12,939 nucleotides of DNA. Source: Bacteroides sp. GTDB lineage: Bacteria > Bacteroidota > Bacteroidia > Bacteroidales > Bacteroidaceae. Both the position numbers and the translations under genes were made by a program. Shown here in pieces: positions 1 to 7,183 of the stretch. How positions within the stretch are numbered: the first letter of the stretch is position 1; each line of letters opens with the position of its first letter. The stretch spans positions 1 through 12,939 of the forward strand of contig DXOJ01000414.1 in assembly GCA_019412865.1 (NCBI GenBank), given 5' to 3'. Under the pieces are notes generated by a model that saw nothing but the letters and a program-made list of their open reading frames with translations, searched no databases and was not told the DNA's origin.

Positions 1-1
1 T

Positions 2-296
2 TCCGGTACCGTGAATGATGATTTCGGTCTGGTTACCGGTGCGTCAGTCTTCGTAAAAGGTACAAGCAACGGTTGTATCACCGACTGCATTAGCCAATGT
101 ATCTTCCGAAGAAACCTTGGTCATTTCATTCATTGGTTATCAAACACAAGAAGTTCCGGTAAACAATTAGCGGAAGTTTTTCATCAACTTAAGAGAGGGC
201 TCACAACAACTGCAAGAAGTAGTGGTAATGGCAATGGGTTATGGTGATGTCCGCTGCAAACACCTAACAGGTTCTATCGTTAAAGCAGACATCAAG
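2..296 (+). pseudogene. Decayed 5' fragment of a SusC-family TonB-dependent receptor gene
   Basis: Read across two frames, this stretch gives the N-terminal region of a SusC-type outer-membrane receptor. Bases 2-85 encode a carboxypeptidase-regulatory-like start (SGTVNDDF, then GASVFVKGTSNG, then ITD). A small deletion at about 84-90 shifts the frame, and bases 90-296 continue with LVISFIGYQTQEVPV, then QQLQEVVVMAMGYGDVR and LTGSIVKADIK. These match the end of the regulatory domain, the TonB-box-like stretch and the link to the plug domain of SusC proteins. An in-frame TAG at 168-170 interrupts the second part. After about 296 the similarity stops, so the plug and the whole barrel are missing; the 5' end lies outside the window. 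The arginine and aspartate usual in the VRRKDLTG stretch of SusC proteins are Cys and His here, which fits drift without selection. This is a relic with no likely product. Family assignment is firm; the exact frameshift point and 3' junction are approximate. Confidence 0.82.
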
Positions 297-329
297 TTAT
301 TTGGGGATATTCCTAAAAAAATAAAATGT

Positions 330-758
330 AAGAGGGTGCACTTCATCTTGAACAAGTATATGACATGCTCGATAAAGCATTTGATAAGTGTGATAACCTT
401 GACGGACTCGTACTTCATTCTGATCAAGGTTAGCAATACCAACACTTCGGATATCGGAAAAGGCTTGAAGAGCATCATATAATTCAAAGTATGTCGAGAA
501 AGGGAAACTGTCTGGACAACTCTATGATGGAGAATTTTTTCAGAATTATGAAATCTGAACTTCTATACGCTGAAAAGTTCGAGTCTCCGGAAGACTTCAC
601 AAAGGCTTTGGAAGGATATATAGATTATTATAATAATAAAAGAATTAAGTCCCGGTTAAAAGGAAAGAGTCCAGTACAATACCGAACTCTTTCTATAACT
701 GGATAGTGTTTAACCAGTCCAAATTTTTGGGGTCACTTCATCAGTCGGACACCCTCTT
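330..758. mobile_element. Internally deleted insertion-sequence relic bounded by a 9-bp inverted repeat
   Basis: AAGAGGGTG at 330-338 and its exact reverse complement CACCCTCTT at 750-758 bracket the transposase remnant, and both are flanked on the outside by A/T-rich sequence. They may be the terminal repeats of the element, which would then be about 430 bp after internal deletion. No matching target-site duplication is seen beside them. CACTTCATC also occurs as a direct repeat at 339-347 and 734-742. An alternative right end is the GGGGTCACTTCA at 729-740, so the boundaries are tentative. The remaining bases up to 798 hold no gene and no clear terminator. Confidence 0.45.
335..706 (+). pseudogene. 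3' remnant of an IS3-family (IS150-like) transposase gene
   Basis: The frame ending at TAG 704-706 encodes the C-terminal third of an IS3-family OrfB transposase. It contains LEQVYDMLDKAFDK, then the HSDQG motif with the second catalytic Asp (codon 422-424), then [11 protein letters not shown] and the catalytic Glu in MENFF (codon 530-532). Thirty-five residues separate these two, the classic DD(35)E spacing. The C-terminal YYNNKRIK and KGKSPVQYR motifs of the family follow. The first catalytic Asp and everything upstream are absent. The Trp that normally follows HSDQG is a TAG stop at 431-433 (TGG to TAG), so even this piece cannot be read through. An intact ATG-started reading of 71 codons from 491 to 706 remains but would lack the catalytic Asp residues. 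It is inactive. The left edge is uncertain by about 10 bases because the sequence at 297-334 matches neither gene clearly. Confidence 0.88.
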
Positions 759-798
759 TATTTTTGGAAGGAGGCTATCCCGAACTCGCGTTATAAGT

Positions 799-2037
799 TT
801 AGTTGCCGAACCACTCTATAGCCATGGGATTTCCTATGGTGGTTATCATAGGAATAGGATTAATCTTATCTGTCTGAGGATTGAGATAATAGATGCCTTT
901 TGTTGTCGTTGAAGCATTGGCGATTGCCAAACCGTCTTTATATTTAGACACTAACACGCCATAGCCATTGGACAAATCCAATCCTTCTATTTTCTTCATC
1001 TTCTGATTGTATAAATCAAAGACTACAGCTCGGCTCGCTATAGCGCCATGTCCCGTTTCTCCTGGTTTGTAATAACCGGGAATATCAATGTATCCGTAGG
1101 CTTTGCCATTGGCTGCATAACAAATTGAAGCGGCAAAACCAGCTACTTTCTCTTCTCCTTCGATAGAAGCTCCGGTTATCGTCCAATGGTATGTTGGATC
1201 AAAGTCTGTTTCTCCTTTCTTAATCCGAAGTATGCCGGCCTTATGACCTGCCACCATTCCGAAGTTCCCGAGACAAGAAATGTATATATCGCCTTTTTCA
1301 TCCATGAATAAAGACTTGGGGTCGATCGGACGTGTGGCTTGAGAAAAACCACTGGTTTTCTCTGAAATCATCTTGACCAACTTGTCCGTCTTGGTGTCAA
1401 TGACGGCTACATCTGCTTGTTTGTAATTCTCAGGGCTTGTCCAACCTCCCACCATCTGGCTTAGACCAGCAAACACATATCCGTCACGCTCAATCATGAT
1501 TCCGATGTCCGGATTATTATCTTGAATACCCAAAGAGGTCAGGTTGATCTCTCCTGTCTTCTGCATCGTTTCGGGATTAAATATGTAAATCAGTCCTAGT
1601 CCGGCAAGCGATAGATAGGCTTTTGTGGAAGATAGTTTGACAAGATTGTTGGCACTGTTATTGGCAGGCAATTGCAAGCTTCCCTCTCTTTGTAAAATTC
1701 CATTCGTGCGACGGTATTTAATCAGTTCGTTTTTGTCCATTGTCAAATGATAGCTTGGGAAGACATAGACTTCCTGACCTATTATCATAGGATAAGAACT
1801 GCCAAAGGGAACATTTATACCATTGTTGTTATTGGTAGCCATCGTCTTGCCTAATACAGGCTCATCAATGAGTTGCATATAAACCGTTCCATCCATACCT
1901 GTTGCATTGGGTAGGGCTGTTGTTAGGAGAATCTTTCCCGAACCTCCTGCAATAGGATTGTCCGGATCATTCTTGTCACATGAGTTAAGGCACAATGCAG
2001 CGAATATCGCTGCTACAAAAAATACATTCTTTTTCAT
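799..2037 (-). CDS. Surface-type beta-propeller lipoprotein, XusB/DUF4374-like
   Basis: This 412-residue protein has a lipoprotein signal peptide: a short basic start (MKK), a hydrophobic stretch and the lipobox LNSC with the lipidated Cys at residue 20. The residues after the Cys are acidic (DKNDPDN), as in the export signal that takes Bacteroidetes lipoproteins to the cell surface. The rest is rich in beta strands with recurring phrases such as AYLSLAGLG, DVAVIDTKTDKLV, GDIYISCLG and GIYYLNPQTD, which resemble blades of a YncE-like propeller. It lies 30 bp downstream of the TonB-dependent receptor gene, in the same direction, so the two are probably co-transcribed and work as a pair, the lipoprotein capturing ligand at the surface. 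The closest known analogue that I can suggest is the xenosiderophore-binding XusB (DUF4374) of Bacteroides. Some DUF4374 hallmark phrases are not evident, so the ligand is inferred from context only. The start codon follows an A-rich leader (AAAAAAAGAA). No transcription terminator is clear after the stop. Confidence 0.75.
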   Translation of the reverse strand: MKKNVFFVAAIFAALCLNSCDKNDPDNPIAGGSGKILLTTALPNATGMDGTVYMQLIDEPVLGKTMATNNNNGINVPFGSSYPMIIGQEVYVFPSYHLTMDKNELIKYRRTNGILQREGSLQLPANNSANNLVKLSSTKAYLSLAGLGLIYIFNPETMQKTGEINLTSLGIQDNNPDIGIMIERDGYVFAGLSQMVGGWTSPENYKQADVAVIDTKTDKLVKMISEKTSGFSQATRPIDPKSLFMDEKGDIYISCLGNFGMVAGHKAGILRIKKGETDFDPTYHWTITGASIEGEEKVAGFAASICYAANGKAYGYIDIPGYYKPGETGHGAIASRAVVFDLYNQKMKKIEGLDLSNGYGVLVSKYKDGLAIANASTTTKGIYYLNPQTDKINPIPMITTIGNPMAIEWFGN

Positions 2038-2067
2038 TTCTTTTTTTGTTTAATGATTGTTAATTTG

Positions 2068-4410
2068 TTACTTAAATACGTATCTGAATCTGATAGTGAA
2101 GCTACGTCCGGGTAAAGGACGGTTAAACTCGCTGATCATTTTTGTATCGGTCAGGTTGTTTATTTTTCCCATAATGAAGTAGCGCCCATTGCCAAAGCTT
2201 TGCTCAAAGCCTATATTGCACGAGAGGGCTCGAGGTATGCGATGCTGCTGGAATTGGCTTTGTTCGAAGTCGTACAGATATTCTTCCACAAATGAAGCAT
2301 CGGTGAATATGCGCGTATTCATCCCGCTGCCTCCGAACAGATTTTCTTTGTGAAACTCCAATCCTGCGTTTGCCATCAGATAGGGTATATTGGGCATACG
2401 GCTACCTTTGGTAGGGTTGGCAACAATTGTATTTTGTTCATACTTACGCACATCTCGCAGATCTTGGTAAGTGGCGTTCACATAGCCATAGAGCCACCGT
2501 GTCATGTCGGCTTTCACCTCTGCTTCCATACCAAGAGTCCGCATCTCGCCGAAGTTCTGATACTGCGACTGCAAGAATCCGCCCGTAAAGCGAATCATGT
2601 CTTTGAGATGCATATAGTATCCGTTCAGTTCAATCTGTAAGTTAGAGGAGGCTTTTCCAGTTAAATCGAATAACATTCCTATGTTGACACTTATATTGCG
2701 TTCGGGAGTGAGATTGCCGGCAGGAGCTATCACGTATCCATCACCCAACAGTTCCTCTTCCGATGGAAGCCTTACATCATATCCGAACGAAGCTTTTGCC
2801 ATCAGACTGGGTGTGATGCGGTAGCGAAGTGCATTGCTGATGCCGAAATCATTCTTGTGTGTGTCTATATCCTCTGCTGTCTTTACCAGGACACTTGCCA
2901 TCCGCGTTTTCATCGAGTAGTAGTAATACTTGACGTTGAAAGAGTTAAGGAACTTATCGTTCGAGGTGCGATAGTCGTAATTCAAGCCTGCCACCCAACT
3001 GAACATATTGCTTGGAAAGTCGGTACGATAACCTATGACCTTGTCCTTCATCCCATCACGAGGGTTGGCATGAGCGTATTTCAGCAAAGAGTTGAAGTTT
3101 ACCGAATGGTTCTCATTGACAAGATAGTTGAGATTCAATTTGTGCTGCAATTGATGCTTTTCATTCGTCAATAATGAAGCCCATTTGCCGATTTCGCCGC
3201 CGAATTCGGAAACTGCCGGATAATGCGTTCCATCCCAATGTGTGCGGTGCGAGGCGGTATCGGCAAAATGATAGTCGGTATAGATATACCCCAGCTGCCA
3301 GTCCAAGTCCAGGCCGTCTAAGAGGAAGTTTTCTTTCTCCATCTTATTGGCGAAAATAAAGGCGTTGGAATGGCTGTGTGCATGCCGGATGTTCGATTCT
3401 ATCCCCTGTATATCTTTGTAAGTATGTATGAAAACGGGTTCAAACTCCACCAAGTCAAACCACCACTTCCGTGCCTTAAAGCTACCGCCGATGACTGTTT
3501 TTTTAAACTTGTCGTGATCGCGGGTTATAGTAAGCCCCTCTTGAAAAGGAGACTTCATCTTGTAGTCGTTGTCGGCATAGGTATAAAAACCTCCCAGCCC
3601 GAACTCGATTCCTTTTGGGGCAATGTTCATCTTGCTCACAACGGATGCATTGTGCGTATTGAAACTGCCGTAAGAATAGTTCACGTCCAAATATTTAGGC
3701 GGATACTCTTTGATGACAATATTGACCGCACCACCTACGGCAGAACCTCCGAACTTGGCAGGGACAACTCCTTTGTATATCTCGATGCGGTCGATCATTT
3801 CGACCGGAATATCATTGATGTCGATAAAATCGGAATTGTCGTTCATCGGATTCCCGTCAATGAAAAGCCCGATGCGTTTGCCTTCCAGTCCGCGCACCGA
3901 TATGCGAGAGGTACTGCCCGTTCCACCCGTGGCACGCACGGTGATTCCGGCAGTTTTTGCCAGAATGTCTTGTACATTGTTAACCGTTCCTTGTATCTGG
4001 TTCATGCTGATAACGGATATGGGCATGGCCTGCTCCCGTAACTTACGGGCTTCGCTCTTACCCATCACTACCACCTCGTCCAACGATTTTGCTTCGGCTT
4101 TCAGGCGGATGATGATTTTTTTCCCTCTCTCTTTACCCACCGTGAGCTTGCGGGTTTGCGTGTGGTAGCCTATAAACCTTACAGTAAGCGTATAAGTGGC
4201 TGCGGGAACATCGGAAAGTAAGAACTCGCCATGCCCGTCTGTCACAATGCCCTTTTTCAGCTCTTCGATGAAGATGGTTGCGCCGGGCAGTGGTTCTTCG
4301 CCTGCATTGTCGATGACCACGCCTGCAATCCGTCCTCCACCTGTTTGGGCGGACACGCTGATACCTGTGAGCATCAGCGTGAAAAAGAAAAATAATACTT
4401 GCTGCTTCAT
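2068..4410 (-). CDS. TonB-dependent outer-membrane receptor, XusA-like
   Basis: A complete 780-residue receptor. Residues 1-21 are a Sec signal peptide ending VSA before Gln. Residues about 26-104 form a carboxypeptidase-regulatory-like domain (GATIFIEEL, FIGYHTQTRKL). SLDEVVVMG at about 109-117 is a TonB-box-like contact site. The plug domain spans about 126-234 (SRISVRGLEGKR, then RIEIYKGVVPAKFGG and GGAVNIVIKE), and the rest is the 22-strand barrel, ending RFRYVFK. The length is far below SusC proteins (about 1000), and fits receptors for metal chelates rather than glycans. Such proteins take a ligand across the outer membrane using TonB-ExbBD energy. The gene starts 18 bp after the HU-like gene and is followed by the beta-propeller lipoprotein gene, giving a three-gene operon. 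The receptor-lipoprotein pairing suggests siderophore uptake, as for XusAB, but heme or cobalamin cannot be excluded; no ligand-specific motif was recognised. Confidence 0.88.
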   Translation of the reverse strand: MKQQVLFFFFTLMLTGISVSAQTGGGRIAGVVIDNAGEEPLPGATIFIEELKKGIVTDGHGEFLLSDVPAATYTLTVRFIGYHTQTRKLTVGKERGKKIIIRLKAEAKSLDEVVVMGKSEARKLREQAMPISVISMNQIQGTVNNVQDILAKTAGITVRATGGTGSTSRISVRGLEGKRIGLFIDGNPMNDNSDFIDINDIPVEMIDRIEIYKGVVPAKFGGSAVGGAVNIVIKEYPPKYLDVNYSYGSFNTHNASVVSKMNIAPKGIEFGLGGFYTYADNDYKMKSPFQEGLTITRDHDKFKKTVIGGSFKARKWWFDLVEFEPVFIHTYKDIQGIESNIRHAHSHSNAFIFANKMEKENFLLDGLDLDWQLGYIYTDYHFADTASHRTHWDGTHYPAVSEFGGEIGKWASLLTNEKHQLQHKLNLNYLVNENHSVNFNSLLKYAHANPRDGMKDKVIGYRTDFPSNMFSWVAGLNYDYRTSNDKFLNSFNVKYYYYSMKTRMASVLVKTAEDIDTHKNDFGISNALRYRITPSLMAKASFGYDVRLPSEEELLGDGYVIAPAGNLTPERNISVNIGMLFDLTGKASSNLQIELNGYYMHLKDMIRFTGGFLQSQYQNFGEMRTLGMEAEVKADMTRWLYGYVNATYQDLRDVRKYEQNTIVANPTKGSRMPNIPYLMANAGLEFHKENLFGGSGMNTRIFTDASFVEEYLYDFEQSQFQQHRIPRALSCNIGFEQSFGNGRYFIMGKINNLTDTKMISEFNRPLPGRSFTIRFRYVFK

Positions 4411-4428
4411 TGTTTCTTGTTATGAATA

Positions 4429-4884
4429 TTAAAGAGCAGAATCGGGTGCTTCGGGCAAATCTCCGGGATTCGGACTCGGTTTAGCCGATCCGGCCTCGCT
4501 TTCACGTATCACCACATGCTGTACGTTTTTTGCCTGATTGCGCATTTCGAGTTTGGGAAAAAACTGAATGCGTGGTGTTTTGAGAGTTTCGGCGGTAACG
4601 GCTTTTTCCGTTTCCACGCGTTTCCCGTTGGATACAACCTTAAATGACCCGAGGTTGGCCAGGTCAACGGTTCTGCCGCTGAGCATCTCTTCACGTACGA
4701 TTTTCGCCAAGGCGGTGATGGCTGACCGCACGTCGGCACGGCTCAGGGCTGTGGCATTGACAATCCGATCCTCTAGCTGCTTGGTGGTAATCTTGTCTTG
4801 TGCAATGGGAGAGGCGTAATACATGGTTTTGCCCTTGTGTTTACCGATGCGCATCTCTTCTTTTTTTACGTTGTATAGTAACAT
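4429..4884 (-). CDS. HU-like DNA-binding protein (Bacteroidetes HU-HIG type)
   Basis: This 151-residue protein belongs to the histone-like HU/IHF superfamily in the long form typical of Bacteroidetes. The N-terminal part is the family's extra beta region (MYYASPIAQDKITTKQLE). The helical part (ADVRSAITALAKIVREEM) and the hallmark GRTVDLANLGSF at residues 70-81 follow, with a beta-arm stretch behind (LKTPRIQFFPKL). The final 24 or so residues are a flexible Pro/Ala/Ser/acidic tail ending EAPDSAL, more pronounced than in a plain HU. It should bind and bend DNA in the cytoplasm. The first ATG was chosen because YNVKK directly after it resembles the start of family members; ATGs at codons 11 and 21 are alternatives. 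It is the first gene of the block, 18 bp ahead of the receptor gene, an unusual place for an architectural protein. Whether it regulates this operon or acts generally is not known. Confidence 0.85.
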   Translation of the reverse strand: MLLYNVKKEEMRIGKHKGKTMYYASPIAQDKITTKQLEDRIVNATALSRADVRSAITALAKIVREEMLSGRTVDLANLGSFKVVSNGKRVETEKAVTAETLKTPRIQFFPKLEMRNQAKNVQHVVIRESEAGSAKPSPNPGDLPEAPDSAL

Positions 4885-5099
4885 GACTTTTGATGTTTTT
4901 GATGGTTATACTTTGAATAATTTTGCTGTTCTACTTAAACAGCTTCAGTAAACGGCTTTGATCGCTCCATTGGAACGTCTTTCACCGTTTAACTTAAACG
5001 ATTCCGATTGCTTAAGTCCGCATTCTCTTTAACTGCTGTCGTATGTCTTCTTCATAATCTTTTCAAATTTTGTTTATGGTTATTAAAATGGTGTGGATC
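4885..5099 (-). promoter_or_regulatory. Intergenic region with probable promoter and operator-like palindromes for the HU-like/receptor operon
   Basis: This 215-bp gap separates the two blocks of co-directional genes and must contain the leader of the downstream operon if that is transcribed separately. It holds a perfect 15-bp palindrome, CGTTTAA-C-TTAAACG, at 4986-5000. Half of it recurs as ACTTAAAC at 4933-4940 (second copy 4992-4999), and TAAACGG at 4949-4955 pairs with CCGTTTA at 4985-4991. Such clustered, related half-sites suggest a DNA-binding site. I could not identify a convincing Bacteroides promoter (-7 TAnnTTTG with an upstream TTTG), and there is no GC-rich hairpin followed by T residues that would end the upstream operon. 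No small ORF of note was seen. Confidence 0.4.
4986..5000. repeat. Perfect 15-bp palindrome
   Basis: CGTTTAA and TTAAACG are exact reverse complements separated by a single C. It lies 102 bp upstream of the HU-like start codon, and related half-sites lie nearby (ACTTAAAC at 4933-4940, TAAACGG at 4949-4955). The AT-rich stem and the lack of a following T-run argue against a terminator; an operator is more likely. Confidence 0.5.
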
Positions 5100-6359
5100 T
5101 CAAAAGCAGTATTTAGCCTTTGCCCATACTTCCGAATTGTGCTTATACGGGCCGAACATACCCTCGCTTCCTCCGAACCAGTCGTAGCCTGCCAAGAGGT
5201 GGATGTGGTCGTTCAGGGCATAGTCAGCCGTGAAACGGCTGAACCAGCCCTTGTGGTTGAGGTCGAAATAGGTGAAGTCGGAAAGCTGTAAGTTGCTGTC
5301 CAGTAACTTCTTCGACACGCAGAGCGTAAGGAGCGAATTATGGCGGGGCTGTGCGACGTAGCTTTCGTACTTGAAAATACTCTCGGAAGAGAACTGAGCC
5401 ATCACTGTCCATTCATGAGGGGCATACCAGTCGGCCCCCACCAACCAATTGATGGTGTTGAATCCTTTTTGAGGGGTGGAGGCGGCTTGCTGTATGTAGC
5501 TGAAATGCTTCCCGAGGTTGAAGGCCGCTTCGCCGCGCAGCACGAACTGTCCCAAGGGCTTTGAGACATCGCCTCCGACGAATCCCATGCGGTAGTATCG
5601 GGGCGAAACCGTAAGTTGGGAGCCCGATGGTTTGTACTCGATGACGGGCATCTTGTTCCACGTATGCAGCGCGGCAAGCGAGAAGTCTACCCCCGGCAGG
5701 GCGAAAGAGAGCCTGCCCCCGTATTCTACGTTGGAGAGGCGTAGCTCGGGGCGGCTTCCCTCCGCGTCCCAGACAAGGGACCGGGGTGTTTCTTTAGGCA
5801 ACACGCTCCACGGATTGGCGGCATCGGTGGGCAGCTTGTATCCTTCGAAAGTGGGAACGGCAAGCAGTTCGAGCTTTATCTTGTCGTTGAAGACGAAGAA
5901 CCGCAGGGCATTGACGGGCATGGGGATGTCGTCGTAGTCTTTCGCCAAGAACTCGGTCATATCCATGGGTGAGACGAGGTCGGTGATACGTACGCCGTCG
6001 GCCGCACCCCAGATGACAAGTTGTCGCCCGAGACGAAAGCCCCAGTGCTCCTGCCGATGGTCAAGGTATGCTTCCCGCAGTTCAAAGCCGGTGCGCTCTT
6101 TCAGCAAGGCGTTGTAGGTAGCGTTGAACGAGACGAAGAGCGAAGAGCCTGCGAAGTTTTTGCCGACCTCGCCCCTGAGTCGGGTACGGGAAGACATCCA
6201 ATCGTTCGGCTTTTCGGAGCGGAAGGCGTGGTAGGTGTCGACAAGGCCTTTGAGCTGCCACGACGATTCGCCCGCTCCTTGTCCCCAAACTCCATGCACG
6301 GGGCAAAACAGAAAGACCGAGAGGCAAAGCCCCGCGGAAAGACGATTGAACGCTTTCAT
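5100..6359 (-). CDS. Predicted outer-membrane beta-barrel protein, DUF1302-like
   Basis: A 419-residue protein with a Sec signal peptide (about residues 1-26, VWG before Gln) and a body rich in alternating beta strands, ending in an aromatic residue (AKAKYCF), the usual signal for barrel insertion into the outer membrane. LRLGRQ-type sequence RLGRQLVIWGAADG at about 109-122, followed by SPMD, resembles the signature of the DUF1302 family of outer-membrane proteins, which is often encoded beside LolA-fold periplasmic proteins and RND pumps. The start codon overlaps the stop of the LolA-like gene by one base (TGATG), pointing to coupled translation. It is the last gene of the operon and may be its outer-membrane component. 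The barrel and location are well supported; the DUF1302 link is moderate, and whether it is a channel, a lipid acceptor or something else is unknown. Confidence 0.72.
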   Translation of the reverse strand: MKAFNRLSAGLCLSVFLFCPVHGVWGQGAGESSWQLKGLVDTYHAFRSEKPNDWMSSRTRLRGEVGKNFAGSSLFVSFNATYNALLKERTGFELREAYLDHRQEHWGFRLGRQLVIWGAADGVRITDLVSPMDMTEFLAKDYDDIPMPVNALRFFVFNDKIKLELLAVPTFEGYKLPTDAANPWSVLPKETPRSLVWDAEGSRPELRLSNVEYGGRLSFALPGVDFSLAALHTWNKMPVIEYKPSGSQLTVSPRYYRMGFVGGDVSKPLGQFVLRGEAAFNLGKHFSYIQQAASTPQKGFNTINWLVGADWYAPHEWTVMAQFSSESIFKYESYVAQPRHNSLLTLCVSKKLLDSNLQLSDFTYFDLNHKGWFSRFTADYALNDHIHLLAGYDWFGGSEGMFGPYKHNSEVWAKAKYCF

Positions 6360-7144
6360 CAGAACCTGCCTTTCTCTAACGTGGTCACGTTAAACTTGCT
6401 CTCCTCCATGGGAATGTTGTACGTCGGATTCTTGATTTCGAGAACCGTCTGATGCTCGGTTTGCACGTTGGTCATGTGCATCTTCCGGGCTACCCAGAAG
6501 CCCTCTACCTTGGCAATATCCGACATCTCGAGACGACGGTGCAGCTTGCCCATCTTGTCGTAATATTCCACCCTGACAGGTATCAGACAGTCCTGACGTA
6601 TCAGGGCCGTTTTCCTGGAGTAAATATCACGCTTGTCCTTAGGCAAGGATTCCAGTTTCCAGCACTTCTGTCCGTCGACGGTTTCTTCGCCCAGGAGCGT
6701 GTGCGTATCCTCGTCCACGTTGCGGCTGCCCATGTCGTCGTAGGTAAAGTCGCTACCCATAAAGTAGTCTTGCTTGGCAGACGAACCGCTGATACGGCGC
6801 GTTTTCTTTATGGCGGGCAGATAGAGCCATTTGTCATCGTCCTTGTTTAGCTCATCATAATCCCACGTCAAGAAGCCCGTCCCCTTTACATCGCCGGGAT
6901 ATTGGAAGAACATGATGCTCTTGCGGTCTTTCTTTTCTTTGCCCACATCGATGGAGTAGGAAATGAGCTTGCGTTCGCGCACCGCTCCGCGTTTGTTGAT
7001 TAACGTCATAACCATTTCAGACCGACGGGTATCGCCGTCGGGACGGTCTTTTACCTTTTGGGCAATCTCTCTGCCCGTTTGTGCGCATGTTGTGGCAGCG
7101 AACCCCACCACAAGCATGGCTACTACTGCGATTGATCTCTTCAT
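6359..7144 (-). CDS. LolA-like periplasmic protein ('outer membrane lipoprotein-sorting protein' family)
   Basis: A 261-residue secreted protein. The first 21 residues are a signal peptide (ending TTCA before Gln); the sequence before Cys20 does not fit a lipobox, so it is probably soluble in the periplasm. The mature part has the signature of the PF17131 LolA-like family: [14 protein letters not shown], then [18 protein letters not shown] at about 103-120, then [10 protein letters not shown] at 129-138, and a basic [15 protein letters not shown] repeat-like sheet later. The fold is an open half-barrel with a hydrophobic cavity in the related LolA and LolB, which carry lipoproteins. Family members next to RND pumps are thought to handle lipid-like substrates rather than lipoproteins. 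It lies 39 bp after the second ABC gene, with AAAGG as ribosome binding site at 7149-7153, and overlaps the barrel gene. The role as a carrier between the pumps and the outer-membrane barrel is inferred from context. Confidence 0.82.
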   Translation of the reverse strand: MKRSIAVVAMLVVGFAATTCAQTGREIAQKVKDRPDGDTRRSEMVMTLINKRGAVRERKLISYSIDVGKEKKDRKSIMFFQYPGDVKGTGFLTWDYDELNKDDDKWLYLPAIKKTRRISGSSAKQDYFMGSDFTYDDMGSRNVDEDTHTLLGEETVDGQKCWKLESLPKDKRDIYSRKTALIRQDCLIPVRVEYYDKMGKLHRRLEMSDIAKVEGFWVARKMHMTNVQTEHQTVLEIKNPTYNIPMEESKFNVTTLEKGRF

Positions 7145-7183
7145 TTGTCCTTTTTCTTTATAATTGATTCTGATTGATTCGAT

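Noticed and set aside
222..482. An 86-codon + strand reading frame starting at 222 taken as a small gene
   Set aside because: Its first part is the SusC relic and the remainder is the IS remnant read out of frame; it is a by-product of the two decayed genes.
707..798. Intrinsic terminator for the lipoprotein gene
   Set aside because: No GC-rich stem followed by a T-run is visible on the - strand; the T-rich stretches belong to the IS end.
3370..4041. A 223-codon + strand reading frame
   Set aside because: It lies antisense within the well-supported TonB-dependent receptor gene, and its translation has no recognisable domain; it is a shadow of the coding sequence.
7079..7144. Lipoprotein signal on the LolA-like protein because of Cys20
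   Set aside because: The residues before Cys20 are Ala-Thr-Thr, which do not fit a lipobox; cleavage after TTCA as an ordinary signal peptide is more likely.
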